Positions 34,485 to 42,926 of a stretch of DNA of 64,000 nucleotides are shown piece after piece. The position numbers and the translations under genes are program-made. Source of the DNA: CAJXSD01 sp964633145 (GTDB lineage Bacteria; Pseudomonadota; Alphaproteobacteria; Rhodobacterales; Rhodobacteraceae). The notes beneath the pieces are model-generated. The model ran no database searches. It was given only the letters and a program-made list of their open reading frames with translations, and had not been told where the DNA came from. Every line of letters starts with the position of its first letter. Position 1 is the stretch's first letter. Where the stretch lies: NCBI GenBank assembly GCA_964633145.1, contig CAZWFE010000009.1, positions 1 to 64,000 of the forward strand, written 5' to 3'.

Positions 34485-35762
34485 TTATTTGCGCAAGATT
34501 GAGGTGCCTGCATAGATTGCGGTTTCGCCCAGTTCTTCTTCGATGCGGATCAATTGGTTGTATTTTGCCAACCGGTCTGAGCGGGCCAGTGATCCCGTTT
34601 TGATTTGACCACAGTTTGTGGCAACCGCAAGATCGGCGATTGTCGTATCCTCGGTTTCGCCAGAGCGGTGGGACATAACATTGGTATAGCGCGCGCGGTG
34701 GGCCATTTCGACGGCGCGCAGTGTTTCGGACAGGGTGCCGATTTGATTGACCTTGACCAGCATAGAGTTTGCGCAGCCCTGTTCAATGCCATCGGAAAGG
34801 CGCGCCGGATTGGTCACGAAAAGATCGTCGCCAACCAGTTGAACGCGGTCGCCCAAGGCATCCGTCAAAGCGCGCCAGCCGTCCCAGTCATCCTCGGCCA
34901 TGCCATCTTCGATTGAGATGATGGGGTAGTCATTGACCAATTCTGTTAAGTAGGTGACGTTTTCGGCTGATGTGAGGGATTTGCCTTCGCCCGCTAATTC
35001 GTATTTGCCGTTTTTATAGTATTCGGTTGAGGCGCAATCGAGGGCAAGGTAGATGTCTTGGCCGGCTTTATAGCCCGCTTTCTCGATCGATTTGATGATG
35101 AAATCTAGCGCGTCACGGGTAGAAGAAAGGTTTGGCGCAAAGCCGCCTTCGTCACCGATGCCGGTTGAAAGGCCTGCGGCGGAGAGTTCCTTTTTCAAGG
35201 TGTGGAATACTTCGGAGCCCATGCGGACCGCGTCGCGGATATTGGTCGCGGAGACGGGCATGATCATGAATTCCTGGATGTCGATGGGGTTATCGGCATG
35301 TTCACCGCCATTGATAATGTTCATCATCGGTACGGGTAAAACGCGGGCAGATGTGCCGCCGACATAACGATAGAGTGGTTGGCCCAAGGCATCAGCCGCC
35401 GCGCGGGCCACGGCCATGGATACGCCCAAGATCGCATTTGCGCCCAGGCGCCCTTTGTTTGCGGTGCCGTCCAATTCGATCATTGCGGCGTCGATGGATT
35501 CTTGGTCGGTGGCGTCAAAGCCGACCAGCGTGTCGGCGATTTCACCGTTGACTGCGGCGACGGCCTCAAGCACGCCTTTGCCCATATAGCGGGTTTTGTC
35601 ACCATCGCGTTTTTCCACGGCTTCGTGTGCGCCGGTTGATGCGCCAGAGGGAACCGCCGCACGGCCCATTGTGCCGTCCTCTAGGATAACATCAACCTCG
35701 ACGGTTGGATTGCCGCGGCTGTCCAGAATTTCGCGTGCGTGAATATCGATGATGGTTGTCAT
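34485..35762 (-). CDS. eno: Enolase
   Basis: It converts 2-phosphoglycerate to phosphoenolpyruvate. The 425-residue protein has IGDEGGFAPNL near residue 205, the metal ligands in EDGMAEDDW near 285, LVKVNQIG with the catalytic Lys near 336 and SHRSGETED near 366. AAAGGCACG precedes the ATG. A LacI-type operator lies 75-88 bp upstream, matching the one at edd. Confidence 0.96.
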   Translation of the reverse strand: MTTIIDIHAREILDSRGNPTVEVDVILEDGTMGRAAVPSGASTGAHEAVEKRDGDKTRYMGKGVLEAVAAVNGEIADTLVGFDATDQESIDAAMIELDGTANKGRLGANAILGVSMAVARAAADALGQPLYRYVGGTSARVLPVPMMNIINGGEHADNPIDIQEFMIMPVSATNIRDAVRMGSEVFHTLKKELSAAGLSTGIGDEGGFAPNLSSTRDALDFIIKSIEKAGYKAGQDIYLALDCASTEYYKNGKYELAGEGKSLTSAENVTYLTELVNDYPIISIEDGMAEDDWDGWRALTDALGDRVQLVGDDLFVTNPARLSDGIEQGCANSMLVKVNQIGTLSETLRAVEMAHRARYTNVMSHRSGETEDTTIADLAVATNCGQIKTGSLARSDRLAKYNQLIRIEEELGETAIYAGTSILRK

Positions 35763-35836
35763 AATCGTGCCTTTGCTGATGATAGACGGGTTAATGGGGG
35801 TCGTTTAGCATGGGATTGCCAGAAAGGAAATATTTT

Positions 35837-35850
35837 TGTTACCGCTAACA
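35837..35850. promoter_or_regulatory. LacI-family operator upstream of eno
   Basis: TGTTACCGCTAACA is a palindrome with one mismatched central pair and the same TGTTA-CG-TAACA frame as the site before edd. It is a candidate CceR site. Confidence 0.7.
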
Positions 35851-35866
35851 TTGGGTTTGGGGCAAT

Positions 35867-35891
35867 GTTTGCGCAACCTGTTTGCGCAAAC
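35867..35891. terminator. Inverted repeat behind the EamA transporter
   Basis: GTTTGCGCAA and TTGCGCAAAC are perfect 10-bp arms separated by 5 bases, ending one base before the transporter's stop codon. Each arm contains the palindrome TTGCGCAA, and a third TTGCGCAA lies inside the gene end at about 35908-35916. There is no U-tract, so it may be an mRNA 3' hairpin or a protein site. Confidence 0.5.
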
Positions 35892-36770
35892 CTATTTGGA
35901 TTGTGATTTGCGCAATCTCGCTTCGCGCCAAAAGGTATAGAGGCCTGAGGTAATCACAATGAAAATGCCCAGCCCCGTGATGGGATCAATGGTTTCACCC
36001 AAAAAGACAAACGACAACATAACCGCAAAGACCAAGCGCGAATAGCGAAAGGGGGCCACGACGGATGCATCGCCAATGCGGGTTGAAATCACGATCATAT
36101 AGTAGCCAATCACGGCAAACAGGATCGCCAAAGCCAGCCAGAGCGTTTCTATGGTCGTTGGCCAAACATAGGGTGTTGAGAAGGGCGCAATGACAAGCCC
36201 TGCGGTGCCCATAGCGACAAAGCCATAGATTGAAATCGTGACCGAGGGCAGTTTGGTTCGGATTTGACGGGTCACAAGATCGCGTACAGCCAGTGCCGCA
36301 ACAAAGATCAGCGCCAGGAGGGCACCGATGTTGACCCCTTGGGTGGTGGGGCGAATGATGATCAGAACACCGATGAACCCGATGGCAATAGCCGTCCACC
36401 GTTTGACGCCCACGCGTTCACCCAATATCAGCGCGGCCCCTGCGGTCACGGCCAAGGGAATCGCCTGAATGATTGAACTTAGGATGGTCAGCGGCAGCAG
36501 GACAATCGACCAGATAAAGAAGATCGCCCCGACCAAATCCGCCAAAGTTCGGATGATGATCGGGCGTTCCCACAGTTGATTTGAATATATTGGCGCACCT
36601 TGTAGCTTGGCAATGGCGGCAAGGACAGCGGCCGCGCCAAATCCAGTTAGCACCAACAGCTGTGATGCGGGGATTGTATCGCTGAGCAGTTTCAGAAACA
36701 CATCCTCGATCGCGAATCCCAGCATGGATAGGATCATCAATAAAATGCCGCGCAGGTTATAGGTTTGCAT
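35892..36770 (-). CDS. EamA/DMT-family permease
   Basis: This 292-residue protein has ten predicted membrane segments in two EamA repeats, from LRGILLMILSMLGFAIEDVF to GIFIVITSGLYTFW. DMT exporters move amino acids, nucleobases or other metabolites; the substrate is unknown. The start at 36770 is chosen from the family N-terminus; a further ATG at 36809 is open but less typical. It is a single gene between SelO and eno. Confidence 0.85.
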   Translation of the reverse strand: MQTYNLRGILLMILSMLGFAIEDVFLKLLSDTIPASQLLVLTGFGAAAVLAAIAKLQGAPIYSNQLWERPIIIRTLADLVGAIFFIWSIVLLPLTILSSIIQAIPLAVTAGAALILGERVGVKRWTAIAIGFIGVLIIIRPTTQGVNIGALLALIFVAALAVRDLVTRQIRTKLPSVTISIYGFVAMGTAGLVIAPFSTPYVWPTTIETLWLALAILFAVIGYYMIVISTRIGDASVVAPFRYSRLVFAVMLSFVFLGETIDPITGLGIFIVITSGLYTFWREARLRKSQSK

Positions 36771-36858
36771 GCTGTCCCAATCTTGATCACAAATCCATTC
36801 AACTAGCATAAGCCTGCGAAATTCACTGCGGTCAAGGCCATGAATGTGCCAAGGGTGG

Positions 36859-38277
36859 CTAGGTTCCGCAAAATGTGGCTTGGACCACCTGATCCGGCTT
36901 GGGGGGCGCTGTAAAGGCCTGCGTTTTATCCGTTAGGTCATATGGGGTCTGTACAGCTTGCAGCAGGGTGTGAAACGGCGTCATATCGCCTGCAACGGCG
37001 ACTACAATTGCCGCCTCAATCTGGTGATTGCGGGGGATGATGACTGGATTGCACTGGGCCATAATGGATGCATAATCTGCATCGCGGCGGGCGCGCCATG
37101 TTTCATACCATTCGGAAAATTCGGGACTATCAGGCAGCGTTTCTTGTGCCCCATCATTCATCAATGCCCGAAAGCTGTTGGTGAAATCCAACTGATGTGC
37201 CTGCAGTATATCTAGCCAGCTTTGAATCAATCCATCATCGGCTGGCGTCGCATCGATAATCCCAAGTTTGCGGGCAAAGATTTGGCGGCGATCATGTGCG
37301 ATTTGATCAGGCATCGCATGTACGATTTTTGTTAAATGATCGATCGTATCTTGATGATCTGGCAACAGTGGCAATAGCGCGCTGGCCAGTTGGCCCATGT
37401 TCCAAACGATAACAGCCGCTTGGTTGTCATAGGAATAGCGGCCGTATTGATCAATTGACGAATATACCGTTTGGGGATGGTATGTGTCCATGAATGCGCA
37501 GGGGCCGTAATCAATTGTTATGCCATCGATATGGCAATTATCGGTATTCATAACCCCGTGAATGAATCCAATGGACAGCCAGTTTGCAATCAATTGGGAT
37601 TGCTTGGCAATCACGGATTTCAAAAAATCAATGGGGTCTGTTGCCTGCGGGTAATGCCGAGCACGGGCATAGTCGAACAACTGCTGTAATCCATCACGAT
37701 CCCCGCGCGCGGCAAAATATTGAAACGTGCCAACGCGCAGATGGCTGCTGGCCACCCGTGTTAAAACGGCCCCAGGCAGTGGGGTTTCGCGGTACACGGT
37801 ATCGCCTGTCGCGACAGCAGCTAGGGCGCGGGTTGTGGGGATGCCCAGTTTGTGCATGGCCTCAGACACCAGATATTCGCGCAAAACAGGGCCTAGCCAT
37901 GCGCGGCCGTCGCCCTGACGCGACCATTTGGTGCGGCCAGACCCCTTAAGTTGCAGGTCGAACCGTGCGCCATTTTTGCCGATCACCTCGCCCAATAATA
38001 TCGCACGACCATCGCCCAGTTGGGGGTTGAAATGACCGAATTGATGGCCGCAATAGGCCTGGGCAATGGGGGTTGATCCGGCGATCTGTTCGTTTCCAGA
38101 AAAATATTCGGCGATTTGCGCCGTGTCGTCGGGGGCCGTTATGTCCAGATCAGCCGCCAGTTCGCTGTTCCATGCAATCAGGCTGGGACAAGATGCTGGC
38201 GCGGGCGTTTCCACGCTGAAAAAACGTTCGGGCAGCTTCGCATAGCTGTTATCAAATGTCAGGGTCAGGTTTACCAT
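36859..38277 (-). CDS. selO: SelO/YdiU protein adenylyltransferase (pseudokinase)
   Basis: SelO transfers AMP from ATP to Ser, Thr or Tyr of target proteins in redox stress, using a kinase fold with ATP bound in reverse. The 472-residue protein has LQLKGSGRTKWSRQGDGRAW near 108-127, HGVMNTDNC near 240 and DYGPCAFMD near 255, and ends TFCGT like other bacterial members. It is a compact bacterial form. Its targets are not shown by the neighbours. Confidence 0.9.
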   Translation of the reverse strand: MVNLTLTFDNSYAKLPERFFSVETPAPASCPSLIAWNSELAADLDITAPDDTAQIAEYFSGNEQIAGSTPIAQAYCGHQFGHFNPQLGDGRAILLGEVIGKNGARFDLQLKGSGRTKWSRQGDGRAWLGPVLREYLVSEAMHKLGIPTTRALAAVATGDTVYRETPLPGAVLTRVASSHLRVGTFQYFAARGDRDGLQQLFDYARARHYPQATDPIDFLKSVIAKQSQLIANWLSIGFIHGVMNTDNCHIDGITIDYGPCAFMDTYHPQTVYSSIDQYGRYSYDNQAAVIVWNMGQLASALLPLLPDHQDTIDHLTKIVHAMPDQIAHDRRQIFARKLGIIDATPADDGLIQSWLDILQAHQLDFTNSFRALMNDGAQETLPDSPEFSEWYETWRARRDADYASIMAQCNPVIIPRNHQIEAAIVVAVAGDMTPFHTLLQAVQTPYDLTDKTQAFTAPPKPDQVVQATFCGT

Positions 38278-38286
38278 TTGCGGTCC

Positions 38287-38733
38287 TTAGAAGCTTTGAG
38301 ACATCAGTCCATGGCTGTCGTGCCGTTCAAAGCCGACCGATGATAAAAATCGTTCTAGCCGCGGGTCATGTTTGGGCAAGGACAAAGACAGGGATGCAAC
38401 CCCATTTTCGCGCAACATCACGCAGATTTTATTGACCGTTTCCCGACCCATACCACGCCCACGCACTTTGTCGCGCATAAATATTTGTTCCAATATTGCT
38501 TGCAACCCACCATGTGCCATGGACCAGCTGAATGTCACGATCGCATAGCCCACTGGTGCGCTGGGCGGCCCGATCAGGTAAATTACGCCCATTGGACTGC
38601 CCTGCAGCAGCGGCATCAGCGCGCGTTCGCGCATCCCATCGTCAAGACCTAGACCAAATTCATCGCTGTAGCCCGCAACCAGCGGATCAATTTTGCCAAA
38701 ATCGTCAGGATCTGCCAATCGGATATTTGTCAT
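38287..38733 (-). CDS. GNAT-family N-acetyltransferase
   Basis: The 148-residue protein has the acetyl-CoA-binding motif VRGRGMGRETVNKI near residue 88-101. The substrate is unknown. The ATG at 38733 overlaps the stop of the nucleoside hydrolase gene (ATGA), so the two are translated together; the acceptor might be a nucleoside or base-derived compound, but this is a guess. The open frame extends further upstream inside the hydrolase gene and is not used. Confidence 0.8.
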   Translation of the reverse strand: MTNIRLADPDDFGKIDPLVAGYSDEFGLGLDDGMRERALMPLLQGSPMGVIYLIGPPSAPVGYAIVTFSWSMAHGGLQAILEQIFMRDKVRGRGMGRETVNKICVMLRENGVASLSLSLPKHDPRLERFLSSVGFERHDSHGLMSQSF

Positions 38734-39671
38734 AATTGTGCCAACCGATGCGTGAGCAGGTTGAAAAACCCATCTGCGTCCAAATCCCCGATGAAATATG
38801 CGTTCACAGGTCGGTCTGTCACACCCCACCAATCGGCAACGGTCATACCGCGTGTCAGGGGTGATTTTGTTTCAATTTCCACATTGATATTTCGACCTGA
38901 AAACAATTCTGGCGCTATAAGATAGGCGATGACCGTAGGGTCATGTAATGGCGCCCCACTTGATCCGTATTTTTCTTTATCAAAACGTTCAAAGAAATCG
39001 GTCATTTGTGCGACCGCCAGACCAGCGGGTGTATTTAATGCACGAAACGCATCATTGCGTGCGCGTGTGACCAATGCCTTATGTGTCACGTCCAGTGGTA
39101 ACATTGTTATCTTCGCACCAGATTTCATAACAATTTCAGCGGCTTCTGGGTCGACGTAAATGTTAAATTCAGCGGCGGGGGTGATGTTGCCCACTTCGAA
39201 ATATGCGCCGCCCATCAAAACGATCTGATCAATTTTTTCAATGATGTCAGGGGCTTTGTTTATCGCTGATGCAATATTTGTCAGGGGTCCCAACGGGCAT
39301 AGTGTGACGCTGCCGCTGGGATGCTGGCGCACTGTGTCGATGATGAAATCAACGGCGTGCATGTCCTGCAATGGCATCGTTGGATCAGGTAAGTCTGGAC
39401 CATCTAATCCAGTTTTCCCATGGACGTGTTCAGCGGTCACCAGCCGATGTGCAAGCGGACGATCACAGCCTGCGAAAACGGGGATATCGGTGCGCTTGGC
39501 CAGTTCACAGACGATGCGGGCGTTTTTTTGCGTTAAATCTAGCGGCACGTTGCCGGCCACGGCCGTAATACCCAGCACTTCGATATCTTGTGGGCTGGCC
39601 AATGCCAGTAAAATTGCAATGGCATCATCTTGGCCCGGATCGGTGTCTATGATTATTTTTTTAACAGCCAT
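38730..39671 (-). CDS. Inosine-uridine preferring nucleoside hydrolase family protein
   Basis: It hydrolyses ribonucleosides to ribose and base. The 313-residue protein has the calcium-binding DTDPGQDDA at residues 8-16, the second-half LCPLGPLTNIA, and the catalytic-region HDPTVIAYLI. The start at 39671 has GAGGGA at good distance; a more upstream ATG at 39683 is less well placed. It is followed by the GNAT gene with a 4-bp overlap. A palindrome near the start may be the operator. Confidence 0.9.
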   Translation of the reverse strand: MAVKKIIIDTDPGQDDAIAILLALASPQDIEVLGITAVAGNVPLDLTQKNARIVCELAKRTDIPVFAGCDRPLAHRLVTAEHVHGKTGLDGPDLPDPTMPLQDMHAVDFIIDTVRQHPSGSVTLCPLGPLTNIASAINKAPDIIEKIDQIVLMGGAYFEVGNITPAAEFNIYVDPEAAEIVMKSGAKITMLPLDVTHKALVTRARNDAFRALNTPAGLAVAQMTDFFERFDKEKYGSSGAPLHDPTVIAYLIAPELFSGRNINVEIETKSPLTRGMTVADWWGVTDRPVNAYFIGDLDADGFFNLLTHRLAQL

Positions 39672-39684
39672 GAAATCCCTCAAT

Positions 39685-39698
39685 ACTCGTTAACAAGT
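39685..39698. promoter_or_regulatory. Palindrome before the nucleoside hydrolase
   Basis: ACTCGTTAACAAGT is a 14-bp near-perfect palindrome around GTTAAC, 13-26 bp upstream of the start codon and overlapping the RBS region. It looks like an operator of a LacI- or GntR-type repressor. Confidence 0.5.
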
Positions 39699-39732
39699 AG
39701 CTTGCACGGAATAACAGTAGTTTCAAGCGTAA

Positions 39733-39776
39733 AGCGGTGCCCACGGTATACCCCAAGCACCGCTGATTGGGGTGCT
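39733..39776 (-). terminator. Overlapping hairpins behind the iron-binding protein gene
   Basis: In the minus-strand transcript, AGCGGTGC can pair with the later GCACCGCT (long hairpin, 39733-39764) or the overlapping GGTGCT can pair with the earlier AGCACC (39756-39776). The two cannot form together. The long form followed by TT is a weak terminator candidate that separates this gene from the nucleoside hydrolase. Confidence 0.5.
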
Positions 39777-39778
39777 GC

Positions 39779-40783
39779 CTAGTTGTCGAAATCAACCTGT
39801 TCGGTCATTTGCAATGCAGCCCCACGATGTTTGGCCAATTCTGTGACATTCAAATCATCCGCGGTGAACGTGCCCCATGATGACACCACTGCATTGGGAT
39901 CCGTTCCTGCAGCGATTGGATATTCAAAATTCGCATCTGCATAGATTTCTTGTGCTGCAGGCGACGTCAGGAATTCGATCAAGGCCAGCGCTTGGTCAGG
40001 GTTTGGGGCATGTTTTGCCATTGCGACCCCAGACACATTCACATGGACCCCACCGTTTTCAAAGACAGGGAACAAAATACGCACGCTGTCTGCCCATTCC
40101 TGTTGTTCAGGGTCGGATAACATTTGGCCCATGTAATAGGTGTTTCCGATTGAAATATCACATTCGCCTGACCAGATCGCCTTGACTTGGGCGCGGTCAT
40201 TGCCTTGGGGTCTGCGGGCCAAATTGTCTTTGACGTCATGTAGCCATGTTTTTGCAGCCGCCGCGCCGTGATGGGCGATCATGGCCGAGGTAAGTGCGAT
40301 ATTGTAATCGTGCATGCCCGATCGGGTGCAAATACGACCCCGCCATTTATCCGAGGCTAAATCTTCGTAGGTGGTCAATTCGCCATCTGCAACGCGGTCT
40401 TTGCTGGCGTATGCGATGCGCGCCCGGGTCGAAAGCCCAAACCAGTGATTATTTGGGTCGCGATATTGTTGCGGCACATTTTGTTCGATGATGGTGCTAT
40501 CCACGGATTGTGTCAGTCCAGCATCAACCACAGCAGACAATCGTGCAATGTCGACGGTTAGGATCACATCAGCAGGGGATCGTTTGCCTTCGGCTTTCAT
40601 CCGTTCAATCAGGCCTTTGTCCAGATACGCAACATTCACTGTTATTCCAGTTTGCTCGGTAAAGGCATCGGTCAGTGGCTTTAGCAATTCAGGTTGACGA
40701 TATGAATATATGTTCACGTCTTGCCCAAGGGCCGACGTGGCCAAGATGCCTGCTGTCAGCGCGCTGATAATATAAGTCTTCAT
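39779..40783 (-). CDS. Iron(III) ABC transporter substrate-binding protein (FbpA/FutA-like)
   Basis: This periplasmic protein captures ferric iron. The 334-residue precursor has a signal peptide ending at ATSALG (about residue 20), then DVNIYSYRQPELLKP, typical of the family, and the Tyr-Tyr pair in GNTYYMGQM near residue 220 that donates phenolate ligands. No fbpB or fbpC permease or ATPase gene follows; the next gene on the strand is the nucleoside hydrolase. The promoter carries an iron-response type palindrome in its spacer. Confidence 0.9.
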   Translation of the reverse strand: MKTYIISALTAGILATSALGQDVNIYSYRQPELLKPLTDAFTEQTGITVNVAYLDKGLIERMKAEGKRSPADVILTVDIARLSAVVDAGLTQSVDSTIIEQNVPQQYRDPNNHWFGLSTRARIAYASKDRVADGELTTYEDLASDKWRGRICTRSGMHDYNIALTSAMIAHHGAAAAKTWLHDVKDNLARRPQGNDRAQVKAIWSGECDISIGNTYYMGQMLSDPEQQEWADSVRILFPVFENGGVHVNVSGVAMAKHAPNPDQALALIEFLTSPAAQEIYADANFEYPIAAGTDPNAVVSSWGTFTADDLNVTELAKHRGAALQMTEQVDFDN

Positions 40784-40815
40784 AGTTCCCTCATGCCATT
40801 ATATTTGGTGGCCAA

Positions 40816-40863
40816 CTATTACCTGAGTAAAATTGTCAGGTCAATACTTGAATAAAATAGTCG
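40816..40863 (-). promoter_or_regulatory. Iron-regulated promoter with RirA-type boxes
   Basis: On the minus strand TTGACC (40844-40839) and TAATAG (40821-40816) are 17 bp apart. The palindrome ACCTGA-N9-TCAGGT (40821-40841) fills that spacer and touches both boxes, so binding would block polymerase. A weaker TGA-N9-TCG lies at 40849-40863. TGA-N9-TCA is the iron-responsive operator pattern of the Fe-S repressor RirA. Confidence 0.7.
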
Positions 40864-40865
40864 GA

Positions 40866-41681
40866 TTATTTCAGATGCTTTTTGGCTTGGTTCCACAATG
40901 CATCCATTTCCGCTAAATCTGACTGCTCAGGTGTTTTATTGATCTTGTTAAGTTCACTTTCTATATATCTGAAACGATTTATGAATTTCGAATTTGCATT
41001 CCGCAATGCGACCTCTGAATCTATTTTAAGGTGGCGCCCTAAATTTACGATGACGAACAATAAATCGCCAAACTCTTCTGCCAAATGTGCGGGGTCACCA
41101 TTATCTTGGGCTTCGGCCAATTCGGCTGATTCCTCTTGGATTTTGTTCAACACATGGCTGATGTCGGGCCAGTCAAATCCAACACGCGCCGCACGTTTTT
41201 GCAGCTTTTCTGCGCGCATCAAGGCGGGTAATCCAACGGCGACATCATCCAAGACGCCACTGCGTTTTTTGCTGGCGCGTTCAGCGGCCTTAATTTTTTC
41301 CCAGTCTTGGGTTTGTTGTTCGGCAGATTTATCGCGCGATTCATCACCAAAGACATGGGGGTGACGATGGACCATTTTGTCAGAAATCGCATTGACCACA
41401 TCGTCGAAATTAAACCGGCCTTCTTCAGTTGCCATTTGCGTATGATAGACGCTTTGTAACAACAAATCCCCCAGTTCGGATTTCAGATCCTCAAAATCAT
41501 TGCGGTCGATGGCATCGGCCACTTCATAGGCCTCTTCTATCGTATAGGGGGCAATCGATTTGTAATCTTGTTCAATGTCCCAAGGGCATCCATTGACTGG
41601 GTCGCGCAGGGCCTTCATAATTTCCAGCAATCGCGGCATTCCCGCATTAGGGTCGTTAATTAATTTCCTGTCAAAGCCCAT
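40866..41681 (-). CDS. mazG: Nucleoside triphosphate pyrophosphohydrolase MazG
   Basis: It hydrolyses NTPs to NMP and pyrophosphate, removing damaged nucleotides. The 271-residue protein has two MazG domains: the first with GCPWDIEQDYKSIAPYTIEE near 31-50 and SELGDLLLQ, the second with EESAELAEA and EEFGDLLFV. The ATG at 41681 follows AGGTG. It is divergent from the M20 hydrolase by 63 bp. Confidence 0.93.
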   Translation of the reverse strand: MGFDRKLINDPNAGMPRLLEIMKALRDPVNGCPWDIEQDYKSIAPYTIEEAYEVADAIDRNDFEDLKSELGDLLLQSVYHTQMATEEGRFNFDDVVNAISDKMVHRHPHVFGDESRDKSAEQQTQDWEKIKAAERASKKRSGVLDDVAVGLPALMRAEKLQKRAARVGFDWPDISHVLNKIQEESAELAEAQDNGDPAHLAEEFGDLLFVIVNLGRHLKIDSEVALRNANSKFINRFRYIESELNKINKTPEQSDLAEMDALWNQAKKHLK

Positions 41682-41744
41682 TGCAACACCTATCTGTTCC
41701 AGATCATATACACCCTGACAAGTTGCACCAAAGGAGTCCAGAGC

Positions 41745-42917
41745 ATGCCCGTTATAAATCGCATTGCCGCTTATGCCGACGATATGAAAACATGGCGCCG
41801 CCATTTGCATGCGCATCCGGAACTGGCGTTAGAGTGTTTTGAAACGGCAAATTTCGTGGCCGCACGTTTGCGTGAATTTGGTGTCGATGAAATTCATACC
41901 GGTATCGCAAAAACTGGAATTGTGGCGATTATCAATGGTCAAGGTGCTGGTCCAACCATTGGGCTGCGCGCGGATATGGATGCGCTGCCTATGACAGAAA
42001 CCACGGATGTTGATTGGGCCAGCCAAGTCGATGGCGCCATGCATGCCTGTGGCCATGACGGTCACACCACAATGTTATTGGGTGCGGCCAAATATCTGGC
42101 GGAAACGCGTAAGTTTTCGGGACGCGTCGCATTGATTTTCCAACCGGCCGAGGAAACCATCGGCGGCGGACGCATTATGGTCGAAGAGGGTATGATGGAA
42201 CGCTTTGACATTTCCCAAGTTTATGGGATTCATAATGTGCCCAACCTGCCTTTGGGGCATTTTGAAACGACACTGGGCCCCTTGATGGCGGGGGCTGATG
42301 AATTTCACGTCGATATCACAGGGTTGGGTGGGCATGCCGCCTATCCCCACGAAACCAAAGACCCCGTTATGGTCGCCGTCGCAATCGCGCAAGCGTTTCA
42401 AACCATCGTCACCCGAAATTTGGATCCCTTTGATCAATTGGTGTTGTCGATCACCCAAATTCATGCGGGCCAGACCGATAATGTGATCCCTGAAACGGCC
42501 TATATGAACGGCACGGTTCGCATTTTTTCCAAAGAGGTGCAGGCCATGGTCATCGACCGTATGCAGGCCATTTGCGATGGCATGGCGTTGTCCTTTGGGC
42601 TGGATGTGACATTGCGATATGAAAAAGGCTATCCGCCAACAATCAATAACGCAGACAAGGCCGAATTTGCAGCCGCAGTTGCAGGTGAAATTTCAGGACC
42701 GGCGGCAGTAGATACCACATCGGGTTGCGAAATGGGGGCCGAAGATTTCAGCTATATGCTTGAGGCCCGACCAGGTGCCTATCTGTTTATGGGGATTGGC
42801 GATGGCGCTGGTTTGCACAATACCAATTATGATTTTAATGATGATGCCGCGCCCTATGGGGCCAGTTTCTTTGCGCGTTTGGTTGAACAGGCACAACCTG
42901 TCACGCCCAGCGAATGA
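41745..42917 (+). CDS. M20 amidohydrolase, hippurate hydrolase-like
   Basis: It hydrolyses N-acylated amino acids or related amides. The 390-residue metallopeptidase has HLHAHPELALECFETA at the start, RADMDALPMTE near 75, ACGHDGHTTMLLGAA near 101-115 with metal-ligand Cys and His, and QPAEE near 135. AAGGAG is a strong RBS. The DUF1499 gene follows after 9 bp, with prfA after that. No signal peptide, so it acts in the cytoplasm. The substrate is not determinable. Confidence 0.9.
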   Translation: MPVINRIAAYADDMKTWRRHLHAHPELALECFETANFVAARLREFGVDEIHTGIAKTGIVAIINGQGAGPTIGLRADMDALPMTETTDVDWASQVDGAMHACGHDGHTTMLLGAAKYLAETRKFSGRVALIFQPAEETIGGGRIMVEEGMMERFDISQVYGIHNVPNLPLGHFETTLGPLMAGADEFHVDITGLGGHAAYPHETKDPVMVAVAIAQAFQTIVTRNLDPFDQLVLSITQIHAGQTDNVIPETAYMNGTVRIFSKEVQAMVIDRMQAICDGMALSFGLDVTLRYEKGYPPTINNADKAEFAAAVAGEISGPAAVDTTSGCEMGAEDFSYMLEARPGAYLFMGIGDGAGLHNTNYDFNDDAAPYGASFFARLVEQAQPVTPSE

Positions 42918-42926
42918 GGTAGCGAC

